Origin: Mesorhizobium sp. NZP2077
GTDB taxonomy: Bacteria > Pseudomonadota > Alphaproteobacteria > Rhizobiales > Rhizobiaceae
Length of the DNA stretch: 64,000 bases
Assembly: GCF_013170805.1 (NCBI RefSeq)
Contig: NZ_CP051293.1
Location: forward strand, 5,896,001 to 5,960,000
Reading direction: 5' to 3'
Below are positions 7,785 to 16,851 of this stretch, one piece after another; the stretch's first letter is position 1; each line of letters begins with the position of its first letter. Below the pieces are notes generated by a model. That model searched no databases. It saw nothing but the letters and a program-made list of their open reading frames with translations, and was not told where the DNA came from. The position numbers were made by a program, and so were the translations under genes.

Positions 7785-9263
7785 TCATATGCGGATCGTG
7801 ACCGATTTGGTCTTGGAGTAGCTGGCCAAGGCGATCAGCCCCTTCTCCCGGCCGATGCCGGAGCGTCGATTGCCGCCGAACGGCGTTTCTATCCCGCCGG
7901 CAAAATACTCGTTGACGTAGACCTGGCCCGCGTCGACTTCGCGCGCGGCGCGCAACGCCTTTGAAATGTCGCGGGTGAAGACGCCGGCGACCAGCGCGAG
8001 GTCCGTGCAGTTCGCCGCCGCGATCGCCTCGTCGACATCGTCGACGGGCTGCACGACGAGAACCGGTCCAAATATCTCTTCCTGCACCACCGGATCGTCC
8101 CATGCCATGCCATCGAGAATCGTCGGCTCGAAGAACCAGCCGCGGCCGGTAGCGGGATCGACCGTCGCGTTGCCGCCGGTCACGATTTCGACGCCCCGCG
8201 CCTTCGCGCCTTCGACATAACCGGCAATTTTCTTCAGGTGCTCGGCGGAACTGATGGCGCCGAAGTCGATGCCGTCCGCAAGTCCGTGACCGAGGCGCAG
8301 TGCCCTCACCCGCTTGCGCAGCCGCTCGATGAATTCGGTATGCAGCGCGCGTTCGATCACAAGGCGCGAGCCGGCCGAGCAGATCTGGCCGGCATTCTCG
8401 AAGATCGCTCCGGCCACATTCTCGACAGCAAGGCCGATGTCGCAGTCGGCAAGCACGATGTTCGGCGACTTGCCGCCGAGTTCCAGCGTCACGGATGCCA
8501 CGTTGCGCGCCGCGGCCGCCATGACGCCAATGCCCGTCGCGGTCGAGCCGGTGAAGGTGATGTGGCGCACGCGTCTGTCGGCTGCCAGCGGCGCGCCGAC
8601 GGCGGCGCCAGTCCCCGTTACGACATTGCAGGCACCAGCTGGAAGTCCGGCGCGATGCAACAGCTCCGCCAGGATGAGCGCCGTCATCGGAGTCTGCTCC
8701 GCCGGCTTGGCCACGACCGTGCATCCTGCCGCCAGCGCCGGCGCGATGCTGCGCGCCGCCGGCGAAAGCGGATAATTCCAGGGAATGATGTGCGCGCTCA
8801 CGCCGACCGGTTCGTTGACCGAGAAGGACGTGTAGTTCTCCCCCAGCGGGAAGCTGCGCCCTTCGTTCTTGTCCGCGGCACCGGCATAGTAGTCGAAGGT
8901 TCGCGCGGCGCCGGCAACATCGCCGCGCGCTTCGGCGAGCGTCTTGCCGCTGTCCAGAACCTCGGCGATGGCCAGCCGCTCGGCGTCCTGGCGGACCAGC
9001 TCGGCCGCCCGCGACAAGACCTTGCCGCGTTCCCTCGGCAGCGCACGGCTCCAGACCGGAAAGGCGCGGGCCGCGCTGTCCACGGCACGCGCGACATCCT
9101 CGGCATCGCCGGCGGCAAACCGGGCGTGCGGGCTGGCGCTGCCAGGATCGCAGGTCTCCATCATGGCGCCAGCGGCGGCGGCCGCCCAGCCCCCATCGAT
9201 GAAATGGCTGTCGGGCAAGCCAGCGAGCCGACCCGAAGATCGCGTCGCGCCAAGCATATCCAT
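7785..9263 (-). CDS. NAD(P)-dependent aldehyde dehydrogenase
   Basis: This 492-residue ALDH-superfamily enzyme resembles betaine-aldehyde/semialdehyde dehydrogenases. The catalytic Cys (about 295, in AGQICSAGSR), the general-base Glu (about 261, in LELGGKSPN), the proton-relay Asn in PWNYPL (about 161-166) and the cofactor Lys (about 186, in VAKPAEQTP) are all present. It would oxidise an aldehyde to the acid. Its ATG overlaps the stop of the upstream enolase-superfamily gene (ATGA), so the two form one operon: the dehydratase product, a keto-deoxy acid, may feed a route ending in a semialdehyde, as in the 2,5-dioxovalerate type of sugar-acid degradation. Substrate unproven. Confidence 0.9.
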   Translation of the reverse strand: MDMLGATRSSGRLAGLPDSHFIDGGWAAAAAGAMMETCDPGSASPHARFAAGDAEDVARAVDSAARAFPVWSRALPRERGKVLSRAAELVRQDAERLAIAEVLDSGKTLAEARGDVAGAARTFDYYAGAADKNEGRSFPLGENYTSFSVNEPVGVSAHIIPWNYPLSPAARSIAPALAAGCTVVAKPAEQTPMTALILAELLHRAGLPAGACNVVTGTGAAVGAPLAADRRVRHITFTGSTATGIGVMAAAARNVASVTLELGGKSPNIVLADCDIGLAVENVAGAIFENAGQICSAGSRLVIERALHTEFIERLRKRVRALRLGHGLADGIDFGAISSAEHLKKIAGYVEGAKARGVEIVTGGNATVDPATGRGWFFEPTILDGMAWDDPVVQEEIFGPVLVVQPVDDVDEAIAAANCTDLALVAGVFTRDISKALRAAREVDAGQVYVNEYFAGGIETPFGGNRRSGIGREKGLIALASYSKTKSVTIRI

Positions 9264-10366
9264 CAGTTCATTTCGCTCTTCTGATAGGCGGATCTGGCCA
9301 GCCACTCCGGGCAGATCTCGACGCCCCATCCGGGTTCGTCGGAGACGACGACCTGCCCATCCTCGACGCCGTAGGGCGATTTCACGAACAGGCCTTCCTG
9401 CCAGGGATAGTAATCCGGCCCCTCTATCGAGAATTCGAGATATTTGCCGGCGCCATCGATGGCGCGCAGCAAGTGCATCGTGAACAATGTGACCAGCCCG
9501 AGATTGGCCGAGTGCGGCGTGACCGGCAGTCCGGCAGCCTTCGCCATCCTGCACACCCGCATGGTACGGCTCATCCCCCCCAGATAGAGGATATCCGGCT
9601 GGACGATATCGACGGCGCGCATCTCGATCATGCGCCGCCAGGTAGCGATCTCGCAGTCCTGCTCGCCGCCGGTGACGGCGACGTCCAATGCGTCCGCCAC
9701 CTCTTTGGTCTGCTCGAGCTCCCAGTAGAGGCACGGCTCCTCGAAATGCTCGATACCGTTGTCGGCAAGGATGGCGCCGACCTCGATCGCCCGCGCCGGC
9801 GAAAAGCCGCTGTTGGCGTCGACCAGAAGCGACACCGACGAGCCAAGCGCCTTGCGGATCGTCGGCACGATCTCCTCCGTGCGGCCGGGCCATTCGTCGA
9901 CATCGTGGCCGTACTCGGCCGCGACGCGAAACTTGAAGGCGTCGAAACCGAACTCGCCCTGCAGTCGCTTGAACCGTTGGGCTTCGGCGTCCGGCGTGAT
10001 ATCGCGCTTCATCGAGGAGGCATAGGCACGCAGCTTGCCCGGCGTGCCGCCGAGAAGCTCGACCACCGGCTTGCCGGCCTGCTTGCCGCGGCAATCCCAG
10101 ATCGCCGTGTCGAGCCCGCCCAGCGCGCGCTTCATGTACGAGCCGGGGAATTTGTGTTCGCGCTCGATCACCTTGTCGGTGAGCGCATCGACGTCGTCGA
10201 ACTCGACGCCGAGCACCCATGGCGCCACCTGGCGGTGCAGCACCGCCGAGCTTATGTCGGCGTTGTAGGTCGATAGCTGGCCGATGCCTTGACCGCCGTC
10301 ATCGGTGGTGATGCGAACGAAACCGATGTCGCGGGTCGTGAAAGTCTCGATGCAGTCGATACGCAT
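9263..10366 (-). CDS. Enolase-superfamily (mandelate racemase/muconate lactonizing) enzyme
   Basis: This 367-residue enzyme has the capping domain followed by the (beta/alpha)7-beta barrel. Visible catalytic residues are Lys145 in KFR, metal ligands Asp183 (VDANSG), Glu209 (FEEP) and Glu235 (GGEQD), and the general base His285 (TPHSAN). The family abstracts the proton alpha to a carboxylate; most members beside ALDH genes are sugar-acid dehydratases. The ATG at 10366 lies 117 bp from a divergent MocR-type regulator gene, the likely controller of this enzyme and the ALDH. Confidence 0.88.
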   Translation of the reverse strand: MRIDCIETFTTRDIGFVRITTDDGGQGIGQLSTYNADISSAVLHRQVAPWVLGVEFDDVDALTDKVIEREHKFPGSYMKRALGGLDTAIWDCRGKQAGKPVVELLGGTPGKLRAYASSMKRDITPDAEAQRFKRLQGEFGFDAFKFRVAAEYGHDVDEWPGRTEEIVPTIRKALGSSVSLLVDANSGFSPARAIEVGAILADNGIEHFEEPCLYWELEQTKEVADALDVAVTGGEQDCEIATWRRMIEMRAVDIVQPDILYLGGMSRTMRVCRMAKAAGLPVTPHSANLGLVTLFTMHLLRAIDGAGKYLEFSIEGPDYYPWQEGLFVKSPYGVEDGQVVVSDEPGWGVEICPEWLARSAYQKSEMN

Positions 10367-10483
10367 GTGCCAGCCCGGTCGATCTCGATGCCTAGGTCTA
10401 TCAACCTGACGGACCGCGCGTATAAGGTCCATTATCGAAAAATCCGCGAGCCGATATGGCTCGCCATCGATGGAGCGAGCGAA

Positions 10484-12019
10484 ATGGTCAAACGGTCGGG
10501 GGGCGAATTGCTGTTTGCGATCGCCATCGATCGCGGCTCGACACGGTCAATCACCGCGCAGGTTTACAGCGCTGTGAAGCAGATGATCGTGTCGGGCGAT
10601 CTGGCGGTCGGCAAGCGTCTGCCATCCAGCCGCACCTTTGCCAGGGAACTCGACGTGTCGCGCACGACGGCGATCGCCGTGTTCGAACGGCTGGCGGCGG
10701 AAGGCCTGATCGTGTCGCGCACCGGCTCGGGCTCGTTCGTGTCCGATGTCGCCGAGGCTCAGCGGCCCCGCGCCACGGTGACGGTGGGCAACGAACGCGC
10801 GGCCACGACAAAGCTGGCGGATCTTATCGCCGAAGCTTCGCCGCGCTTCTTCCAGCGGCTGTCGCACCCGCAGAAGCCACGCGCCTTCGTCACCGGAATG
10901 CCGGCGCTCGACGCGTTTCCGCTTTCCATCTGGTCGCGGCTGTCGGCCAAGCACTGGCGCGAGCCGCGCGACCTGATCATGGGCTATTCCGACCCGAATG
11001 GCTCGCCGCTGCTTCGGCAGGCGATCGCCGAGCATCTGCGCGCCAGCCGCGGCGTGGTCTGCGAGGCCGAGCAGATCTTCATCGTCAACGGCGCCCAGCA
11101 GGCATTCGACCTAATCGGCCGCGTGCTGCTCAACCGCGGTGATGCGGTGTGGTTCGAGAACCCCGGTGCGATCGGTGCGCGCAACTCGTTGATCGCCTGC
11201 GGCGCCACGATGGTCCCGGTTCCCGTCGATGCCGAAGGTCTGTGCGTGGACGCGGGACTGAGCATGGCGCCGGAATTCCGATTGGCGTTCGTGACCCCGT
11301 CGCACCAGCACCCTTTGGGCGTGGAGATGAGCCTGCAGCGCCGGGCGCACCTGTTGCGCGTCGTCAACGACCGCGATGCCTGGATCATCGAGGACGACTA
11401 TGATGGCGAATTCCGTTACGATGGCCGGCCGTTGCCGACGCTGAAGAGCGCCGACCATGCCGAACGCGTGATCTATGTCGGCACATTCTCCAAGTCGATG
11501 TTCCCGTCGCTGCGGCTCGGCTTCTATGTCGCCCCGCAACCGCTGGTCGCGGTATTTCAGAGGGTTTCCGGCGCCTTCCTCCAGGGAGTCCCGTCAAGCG
11601 TCCAGGCGGTGATGGCGGCCTTCATCAACGAGGGCCATTTCTCGACTCATCTTCGCCGCATGCGCGATATCTATCGCGAAAGACATGAAGTTTTCCACGA
11701 CGCGGCCGACCGGCTGCTCGGCGGCCTGCTCGACACGGCGCGGTCCCACGCCGGGTTTCACGTCGTTGCACGGTTTGCCCAGTCGGGGCACCAGGAAGAT
11801 GCGGTGCAGGCGGCGGCGGAAGCCGCCGGCGTCTTCGTCTCCACGATCGGACGATTTTGCATCGACCCCGTCGCCGATCGGGGTCTCGTGCTCGGCGTCA
11901 GCGCCATCGACCCGCGCAGCATCCGCAAGGGGGTCGAGCTGCTGGCCGGCGTGCTGGAACAGTTATCGGTCAGGCGTGGTCTTCAAGCACCATCGCGGCG
12001 CCCTTCTCCGCCACCATGA
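10484..12019 (+). CDS. MocR-type regulator (GntR HTH plus aminotransferase domain)
   Basis: This 511-residue protein has an N-terminal winged helix of GntR type (about residues 20-85, with the PSSRTFARELDVSRTT recognition region) fused to a fold-type I aminotransferase domain. The PLP lysine is seen in GTFSKSMFPSLRLGF. MocR proteins use bound PLP, often with an amino-compound effector, to control divergent genes; here the dehydratase and aldehyde dehydrogenase are the obvious targets. The ATG at 10484 has GGAG 8 nt upstream; longer in-frame readings would run into the divergent gene. Its last 50 bp overlap the 3' end of the convergent GMC oxidoreductase gene. Confidence 0.87.
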   Translation: MVKRSGGELLFAIAIDRGSTRSITAQVYSAVKQMIVSGDLAVGKRLPSSRTFARELDVSRTTAIAVFERLAAEGLIVSRTGSGSFVSDVAEAQRPRATVTVGNERAATTKLADLIAEASPRFFQRLSHPQKPRAFVTGMPALDAFPLSIWSRLSAKHWREPRDLIMGYSDPNGSPLLRQAIAEHLRASRGVVCEAEQIFIVNGAQQAFDLIGRVLLNRGDAVWFENPGAIGARNSLIACGATMVPVPVDAEGLCVDAGLSMAPEFRLAFVTPSHQHPLGVEMSLQRRAHLLRVVNDRDAWIIEDDYDGEFRYDGRPLPTLKSADHAERVIYVGTFSKSMFPSLRLGFYVAPQPLVAVFQRVSGAFLQGVPSSVQAVMAAFINEGHFSTHLRRMRDIYRERHEVFHDAADRLLGGLLDTARSHAGFHVVARFAQSGHQEDAVQAAAEAAGVFVSTIGRFCIDPVADRGLVLGVSAIDPRSIRKGVELLAGVLEQLSVRRGLQAPSRRPSPPP

Positions 12020-13586
12020 ACGTCGGCGCGTTGGTGTTGCCCGATGTCACCTGGGGGAACACCGAAGCGTCGATCACCCGCAGTCCCGACAGGCCGTGGA
12101 CCTTGAGGCGATGGTCGACGACCGACGACCGCGGATCCGGACCCATGCGGCAGGTGCAGGATGCGTGGAAAATGCTGCCCGACCGGCGGCGGATGTCATC
12201 CGACAGCGCCTCGTCGGTCGTCACCGCAACGCCGGGCTTGAGCTCTTCCTCGATCAGCTCCGCCATCGCCGGCTGCGCCGCGATCTTGCGTATCAGCCGC
12301 ACACCCGCCAGCATTTCCGCCATATCCGTTGGATGGGACAGATAGTTGGGGTCGATGACCGGGGCGGCGTCCGGGTCGGCCGAGGCGATGCGAATGCTGC
12401 CCCGGCTCCTTGGCCGGCAATGCGAGATGCCGATGAAAAAGCCCGGGAACGGGTCCGGCAGGGTCAGGCGCCGGACGCCCGGTGTCGGTTTGCTGTAGCT
12501 GACCGGGGAGAAGTAGAGCTGGGTGTCGACATAGTCGCGCGCGGGATCGGAGCGGACGAAGCCGCCGGCCTGGTTGACGCTGAGCGACAGCGGCCCGTCG
12601 CGGAACGCAAGATAACGCAGGCCCAGCATCAGGCGACCGGTCCACGACCGCAATTGACCGTTCAATGTCGGTTTGCGCGAGCGAAAAAGATAGTCGACAC
12701 CGAGGTGGTCCTGCAGATGCTCGCCGACCGCCGGCAGGTCGTGGACGACAGGGATGCCCAGCCTTCGAAGCATCTCGCCGGCGCCAAGCCCTGAGCGCTG
12801 CATCAGGGTCGGCGAACCGACCGCCCCTGCCGAAAGGATCACCTCGCGACATGCCGTGGCCGTGTGTCTTGTGGCGCCCGCGGAATAGTCGACGCCGACG
12901 ACCTTGCGACCGTCGAAAACAAGGTTGGTGACGACTGCACCCGTCACGAGCCGGAGATTATCGCGCTTCAATGCCGGGTGAAGGAATGCGGTCGCCGCGG
13001 ACGCCCGCATGCCATTGCGCGTCGTGACCTGGTAGGTGGCGATACCTTCCTGCCGAGGCCCGTTGTAGTCCGGTGTCGCTGCAAAGCCCGCCTGCTCGGC
13101 CGCAGTAAGAAAGCCGTTGCACATGGGGTGCACGCCGCCGGCCATGTCGATCACGTCAAGCGGCCCGTCGGTGCCGCGCTCGACGCCCCCCTTGCCATGA
13201 AATCTTTCGAACGATTTGAAGTGGGGCAGAACATCTTCCCATCCCCAACCGGGGTTCCCGGCATCGCGCCAGTCATCGAAATCACGATGCTGTCCGCGCA
13301 CGAAAACCATGGCGTTGATCGAACTCGAACCGCCCAGCAGCTTGCCGCGCGGAAAGTAGATGCTGCGGCCGGCCAGTGCCTCCTGCGCGCCCGACCAGAA
13401 CATCCAGTTGACGCGCGGGTTGTAGAAGCTGTGGCCGTAGCCGATCGGCATGCGGACCATAAAACGGCGGTCGCTGCCGCCGGCCTCCACCAAAAGCACG
13501 CGATGCTTTCCGGATTTCGTCAGACGGTCGGCGAGCAGGCAACCGGCGGTGCCGGCGCCAACAATGATGAAGTCGAATTCCGCCAA
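11970..13586 (-). CDS. GMC family FAD-dependent oxidoreductase (choline dehydrogenase-like)
   Basis: This 538-residue flavoprotein begins almost directly with the FAD-binding Rossmann motif (IVGAGTAGCLLADRL) and carries the GMC signatures (GGSSSINAMVFVRG and later SAGAVGSPTLMQRSGLG). The C-terminal region keeps the catalytic His (ASCTCRMG region) and Asn (SGNTNAPTFMVAEK). It oxidises an alcohol to an aldehyde, possibly supplying the neighbouring ALDH. The TTG at 13586 is preferred because AGGGAG precedes it by 10 nt; another TTG lies at 13607. The 3' end overlaps the convergent MocR gene by 50 bp. Confidence 0.85.
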   Translation of the reverse strand: MAEFDFIIVGAGTAGCLLADRLTKSGKHRVLLVEAGGSDRRFMVRMPIGYGHSFYNPRVNWMFWSGAQEALAGRSIYFPRGKLLGGSSSINAMVFVRGQHRDFDDWRDAGNPGWGWEDVLPHFKSFERFHGKGGVERGTDGPLDVIDMAGGVHPMCNGFLTAAEQAGFAATPDYNGPRQEGIATYQVTTRNGMRASAATAFLHPALKRDNLRLVTGAVVTNLVFDGRKVVGVDYSAGATRHTATACREVILSAGAVGSPTLMQRSGLGAGEMLRRLGIPVVHDLPAVGEHLQDHLGVDYLFRSRKPTLNGQLRSWTGRLMLGLRYLAFRDGPLSLSVNQAGGFVRSDPARDYVDTQLYFSPVSYSKPTPGVRRLTLPDPFPGFFIGISHCRPRSRGSIRIASADPDAAPVIDPNYLSHPTDMAEMLAGVRLIRKIAAQPAMAELIEEELKPGVAVTTDEALSDDIRRRSGSIFHASCTCRMGPDPRSSVVDHRLKVHGLSGLRVIDASVFPQVTSGNTNAPTFMVAEKGAAMVLEDHA

Positions 13587-13697
13587 CGTCCGATTGCTCC
13601 CTTGCAACGTCCGTCTACATCAGGCAACGGCCGGTAAAAGCACCCATTGCGGCAAGACAGGCAGACCATTCCGGTCGCCGCGGCCGGAGAGATGGCG

Positions 13698-13767
13698 CAT
13701 GGGCTTGCTGCCGAAGGCAGTTCAGGAGCGGCTCGGCCACACCTCAATCAAGATGACCATACGGTAG
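13698..13767 (+). pseudogene. Tyrosine-recombinase (integrase) C-terminal fragment
   Basis: A 22-codon in-frame piece ending in a stop encodes LLPKAVQERLGHTSIKMTIR, which closely matches the conserved box of phage/ICE integrases (SPKAVQERLGHSSIxMT) just before the active-site tyrosine. The reading just upstream appears in another frame (AHGLAAEG), so a frameshift has occurred, and the tyrosine segment is gone. It marks a decayed integrated element between the GMC gene and the GGDEF-EAL gene. Confidence 0.6.
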
Positions 13768-13856
13768 GTAACGTGCAAACTGCTGCTTGGCGAACCGTCC
13801 TGCGCACTGAGCCATCGATCGCCGGGACAAATCATCCTCGTCCACATGCGCGATAT

Positions 13857-15404
13857 TCACGCCTGGGAGGCGGGCTTGCTTTGGTAGCCCTGCAACGGAT
13901 TCGCACCAGCCTCAAGATATTGCGTGATTTCACTCAAGGGCATCGGCCTGCCAAACAAGTATCCCTGCTGGACGAAACACCCGCAGCTGGTCAACCTGAG
14001 CGCCTGGCTTTCGGTTTCAATGCCTTCTGCGATGATATCCAGGTCCAGGGCCTGTGCAAGTTGAACGATCGCTTTGACGACGGCTTCGGCCTGCCTGTCG
14101 GAACTGATGTCCCTGGCAAAGGAGCGATCGATCTTGATGACGTCCAATGGCAATCGCCTGATGTATGAAAGGCTTGAATAGCCCGCTCCGAAATCGTCGA
14201 GGGCAATTCGGATGCCGAGCGCACGAAAGTGTGAAAGCCGCTCCTCGGCCTGCTCGAAATCAATGAGCAGCAGGCTTTCCGTGATTTCAAGCTGAAGCGC
14301 CGAGGGCGGAAAGCGATGACGAGCCAACGTCGCGGCGATCTGCTCAACCACCGAGGGGGAACGCAAGTGGCGTGTCGATAGATTGATCGACACATAGTCG
14401 AGACACCCTTCACGGATGAGCGGATACATCTCCTCGCAGCAGCGGTCGATCATCGCCTGACCGAGTTCGACGATCAACGAACTTTCCTCGGCCAGCGGGA
14501 TGAACAGCCCGGGAAGAATGAGCCCGCGCTGGGCATGCTGCCATCGTGCAAGCGCCTCCACCCCGATGATCCTGTTGCTCTGGGTGGAGATGATCGGCTG
14601 ATACCAGGCCTCGATCTCTCGCGCCGCCACGGCGCTGCGCAGTTCTGCCTCCAGGCCTTGGCGGTGCTCGAGCTCGGCCGCCATCGTTTCGTCGAATTCC
14701 GTCCATGTCGAGCGCCCCGCCGACTTGGAACGATACAGAGCTATATCGGCGAAGCGCTGCAGCGTTGGCGAATCCGCGGCATTGCGGGGGAAGCTTGCAA
14801 AACCGACCGAGCAACTGACGATCAACTGCAGGCGGCCACAATCGATAGGCTTGCTCATGGCCTCCATGACCTTCGCGGCCATCTCGCGGGCACGTTCGCT
14901 ATGAACTGGCGTCACGCAGATGACACCGAACTCATCGCCACCCAGCCGGCCGGCCACCTCCTGTTCCTTGCAGATTGCCCGCAACCGGTCCGCAACGCCC
15001 AGCAGCACTGCGTCTCCCACGGCGTGACCGTAATTGTCGTTGATCTCCTTGAACCGATCGAGGTCTACAAACAAAAGTTGTACCGACCCGCCCTGAAGCT
15101 GGGCCGCACGGATAGCCGCGTCCAGGTCGCGAGCGAAACTGAACCGGTTGGCGAGCGTGGTCAGAGGATCGCGCTCCGCGAGGAACATGGCCTGCTGGCG
15201 CGAGGCCTCCAGTTCGTGCGTGCGATCGAGGACGCGCATTTCGAGATCGTTGGCCAGCACAGTCAGGTGGTTGTTGGCGTTGTAGAGCTCAAGCGATTTC
15301 GCCTCGAGCAGCCATTCGGCCTCTTCGCGTGCTCGCCGTTCGCGTTGGAGACGCCGTTCGAGACGCGTAACGCGGTCCTCGGAATGATCCGTTTCCGAGA
15401 GCAT
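13857..15404 (-). CDS. GGDEF-EAL cyclic-di-GMP enzyme (H-NOX partner)
   Basis: This 515-residue cytoplasmic protein has an N-terminal coiled coil (about residues 5-75), a GGDEF domain with an intact GGDEF motif (155-159) and an EAL domain with EALARW (283-288), LEITES, DDFGAGYSSL and EGIETE, so both cyclase and phosphodiesterase active sites look competent. No RxxD inhibitory site precedes GGDEF (the spot reads KEQE). Its ATG directly follows the TAA of the H-NOX gene (TAAATG). In known pairs H-NOX with bound NO shifts the activity of the partner and so changes biofilm or motility behaviour. Confidence 0.92.
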   Translation of the reverse strand: MLSETDHSEDRVTRLERRLQRERRAREEAEWLLEAKSLELYNANNHLTVLANDLEMRVLDRTHELEASRQQAMFLAERDPLTTLANRFSFARDLDAAIRAAQLQGGSVQLLFVDLDRFKEINDNYGHAVGDAVLLGVADRLRAICKEQEVAGRLGGDEFGVICVTPVHSERAREMAAKVMEAMSKPIDCGRLQLIVSCSVGFASFPRNAADSPTLQRFADIALYRSKSAGRSTWTEFDETMAAELEHRQGLEAELRSAVAAREIEAWYQPIISTQSNRIIGVEALARWQHAQRGLILPGLFIPLAEESSLIVELGQAMIDRCCEEMYPLIREGCLDYVSINLSTRHLRSPSVVEQIAATLARHRFPPSALQLEITESLLLIDFEQAEERLSHFRALGIRIALDDFGAGYSSLSYIRRLPLDVIKIDRSFARDISSDRQAEAVVKAIVQLAQALDLDIIAEGIETESQALRLTSCGCFVQQGYLFGRPMPLSEITQYLEAGANPLQGYQSKPASQA

Positions 15405-15959
15405 TTAAGCTAACGCACCGGTCTTCCGGATCGAAAAACGAACGAATTTCTCGCCACCGATTTCATGGGAGCTTCGCTCTACCCGCACAGTCTCACCGTA
15501 GATATGAGCCGCTCCAAGAATGAGGCCTGAGGCAAGCGCCTCGAAGGGGCGGCTGCTGCGATAGTCAAGGTTCATTGCCTGCTGACCGACGCGCTCGGCC
15601 CGAAATTCGGGCAGCTCGGCATCTGGGTAGAGCTTACGCACCTCCACATGGATGTGCGTGTCGATGCTTTCGAGGAAATCAAAGAGGGTGGCTGCCGTCA
15701 TGAAGAAGTCGGAGAACAAAGACTTGAAGCGCCCGATCAAATGCTGGCCGAATAAACCCAGCAACTCGTTTGCCGGCGTGTGGCTTTGCGCGGCCAATGT
15801 GGTGACGAGAGATTGCATCTCCTTGTGGTCATAAGTACCCACGGCGGTGTAGGCGCCGCCGCTCGGCAGATCGGAAGCCTCGATGAGGTCATCTACCGCA
15901 TCCGCTCCATAGGTCTGTTCCACGAAGCCCAGCAGCTCGGTGAACACCATACCCTTCAT
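15405..15959 (-). CDS. H-NOX haem nitric-oxide sensor
   Basis: This 184-residue stand-alone H-NOX protein has the proximal haem ligand His at about 104 (in THIHVEVRKLYP) and the propionate-binding YxSxR motif at about 133-137 (YRSSR). The N-terminus MKGMVFTELLGFVEQTYG is typical of the family. It binds NO (and possibly O2) at haem and signals to a partner encoded next door; here the downstream GGDEF-EAL protein. The sequence alone does not show whether a distal tyrosine for O2 binding is present. Confidence 0.92.
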   Translation of the reverse strand: MKGMVFTELLGFVEQTYGADAVDDLIEASDLPSGGAYTAVGTYDHKEMQSLVTTLAAQSHTPANELLGLFGQHLIGRFKSLFSDFFMTAATLFDFLESIDTHIHVEVRKLYPDAELPEFRAERVGQQAMNLDYRSSRPFEALASGLILGAAHIYGETVRVERSSHEIGGEKFVRFSIRKTGALA

Positions 15960-16123
15960 GTTGTCCTCACTCCCCTAGTGGACGGCCCCGGTTCCGAGCT
16001 CGACAGCAGTATAGAATGTATAGTTAAGGGTATAATTAAGAATGAAAAAGCCTCGCCCATAAGTTGTATCGCTTCGTAGTGCGTGCGACGCAGAGGTCCA
16101 ACACCCGTGATCCTGGCGCAAGA
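15960..16123. promoter_or_regulatory. AT-rich upstream region of the H-NOX operon
   Basis: The 164 bp between the H-NOX start and the DUF6544-like gene hold an unusually AT-rich core (about 16005-16050), in contrast with the GC-rich surroundings. Read on the minus strand it offers several TATA-like hexamers such as TATACT and TATACA that could be a -10 box. No FNR-type TTGAT-N4-ATCAA palindrome was found here. Confidence 0.4.
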
Positions 16124-16840
16124 TCAGGCACCATCGCTGGACGCGTCCCAACGTTCTATCCGACCTTGCCAATAGACGGTTTCCTTCCCGTCGATTTCCC
16201 AGGCGACCTCTCCGGCAAACGGAAGCCACATATTGCCGTGATGACGATAGTCGGAGAAACGGCCGCGCCATGGAGTTGGCAGGATTGGTGCCGTGGCCGA
16301 ACGCGGCCTATCGGGCGCAAAGGCACCGGCAATCCTCCCGTCACTGTCGAGGCTGAGCGTGACTTCGGCCGCTGTCTCTCCCACGCCGGCGCTCACGGCC
16401 AGCCTGTCGGGCCCGTCGTCACGCCAGCGCAGGGCGGTATTGAAGAGAATAGCGTCGGGCGCCCAGGCAAGTTCTGCAAGGTATCGCATCAGCTCGCCGC
16501 GCATCAGCGCCGACGAGTGCTCGGCCCGGGCCAGCGGAACGATGCCGAGCGCCATGACATCCAACCGCCCCTGGCCGCCCTTCAACGCATCGCGCACCGA
16601 GATCATACCGAAGGGACCAAACCGTGCCCGCCAGTCGAAGGCACATGCGGACGTGGAGACTGTTTGTGTTGCGGAAAATGATATCCAGGACGTAGCGCCA
16701 AGCCGCTGTTTCATCCGTCCGGTTTGCATGAGCTTGACCGTCGTTCGGCTCATCTCGGGATTGGCGCCGAGCCGCAAGGCCATGTCAAAGACAGCGGCCG
16801 GCAACCGCTTCCTGATCAGAAGATCATCCTCAGCCATCAT
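16124..16840 (-). CDS. DUF6544-like conserved protein
   Basis: This 238-residue soluble protein shows features I associate with the DUF6544/DUF6920 family: FSATQ, WRARFGPFGMISVRDAL, a GELMRYLAELAWAPDAIL block, and a C-terminal PWRGRFSDYRHHGNMWLPFAGEVAW block. Function is unknown. The ATG at 16840 has a strong GAGGAAGG site immediately upstream (an ATG one codon later is also possible). It is the last gene of the ackA-xfp operon, 11 bp after the small membrane protein. Confidence 0.65.
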   Translation of the reverse strand: MMAEDDLLIRKRLPAAVFDMALRLGANPEMSRTTVKLMQTGRMKQRLGATSWISFSATQTVSTSACAFDWRARFGPFGMISVRDALKGGQGRLDVMALGIVPLARAEHSSALMRGELMRYLAELAWAPDAILFNTALRWRDDGPDRLAVSAGVGETAAEVTLSLDSDGRIAGAFAPDRPRSATAPILPTPWRGRFSDYRHHGNMWLPFAGEVAWEIDGKETVYWQGRIERWDASSDGA

Positions 16841-16851
16841 GCGGCCTTCCT

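Noticed and set aside
7785..10220. Single 811-codon frame that would fuse the aldehyde dehydrogenase to an upstream domain.
   Set aside because: The N-terminal part is an out-of-frame reading of the enolase-superfamily gene; an ATGA overlap gives the correct dehydrogenase start at 9263.
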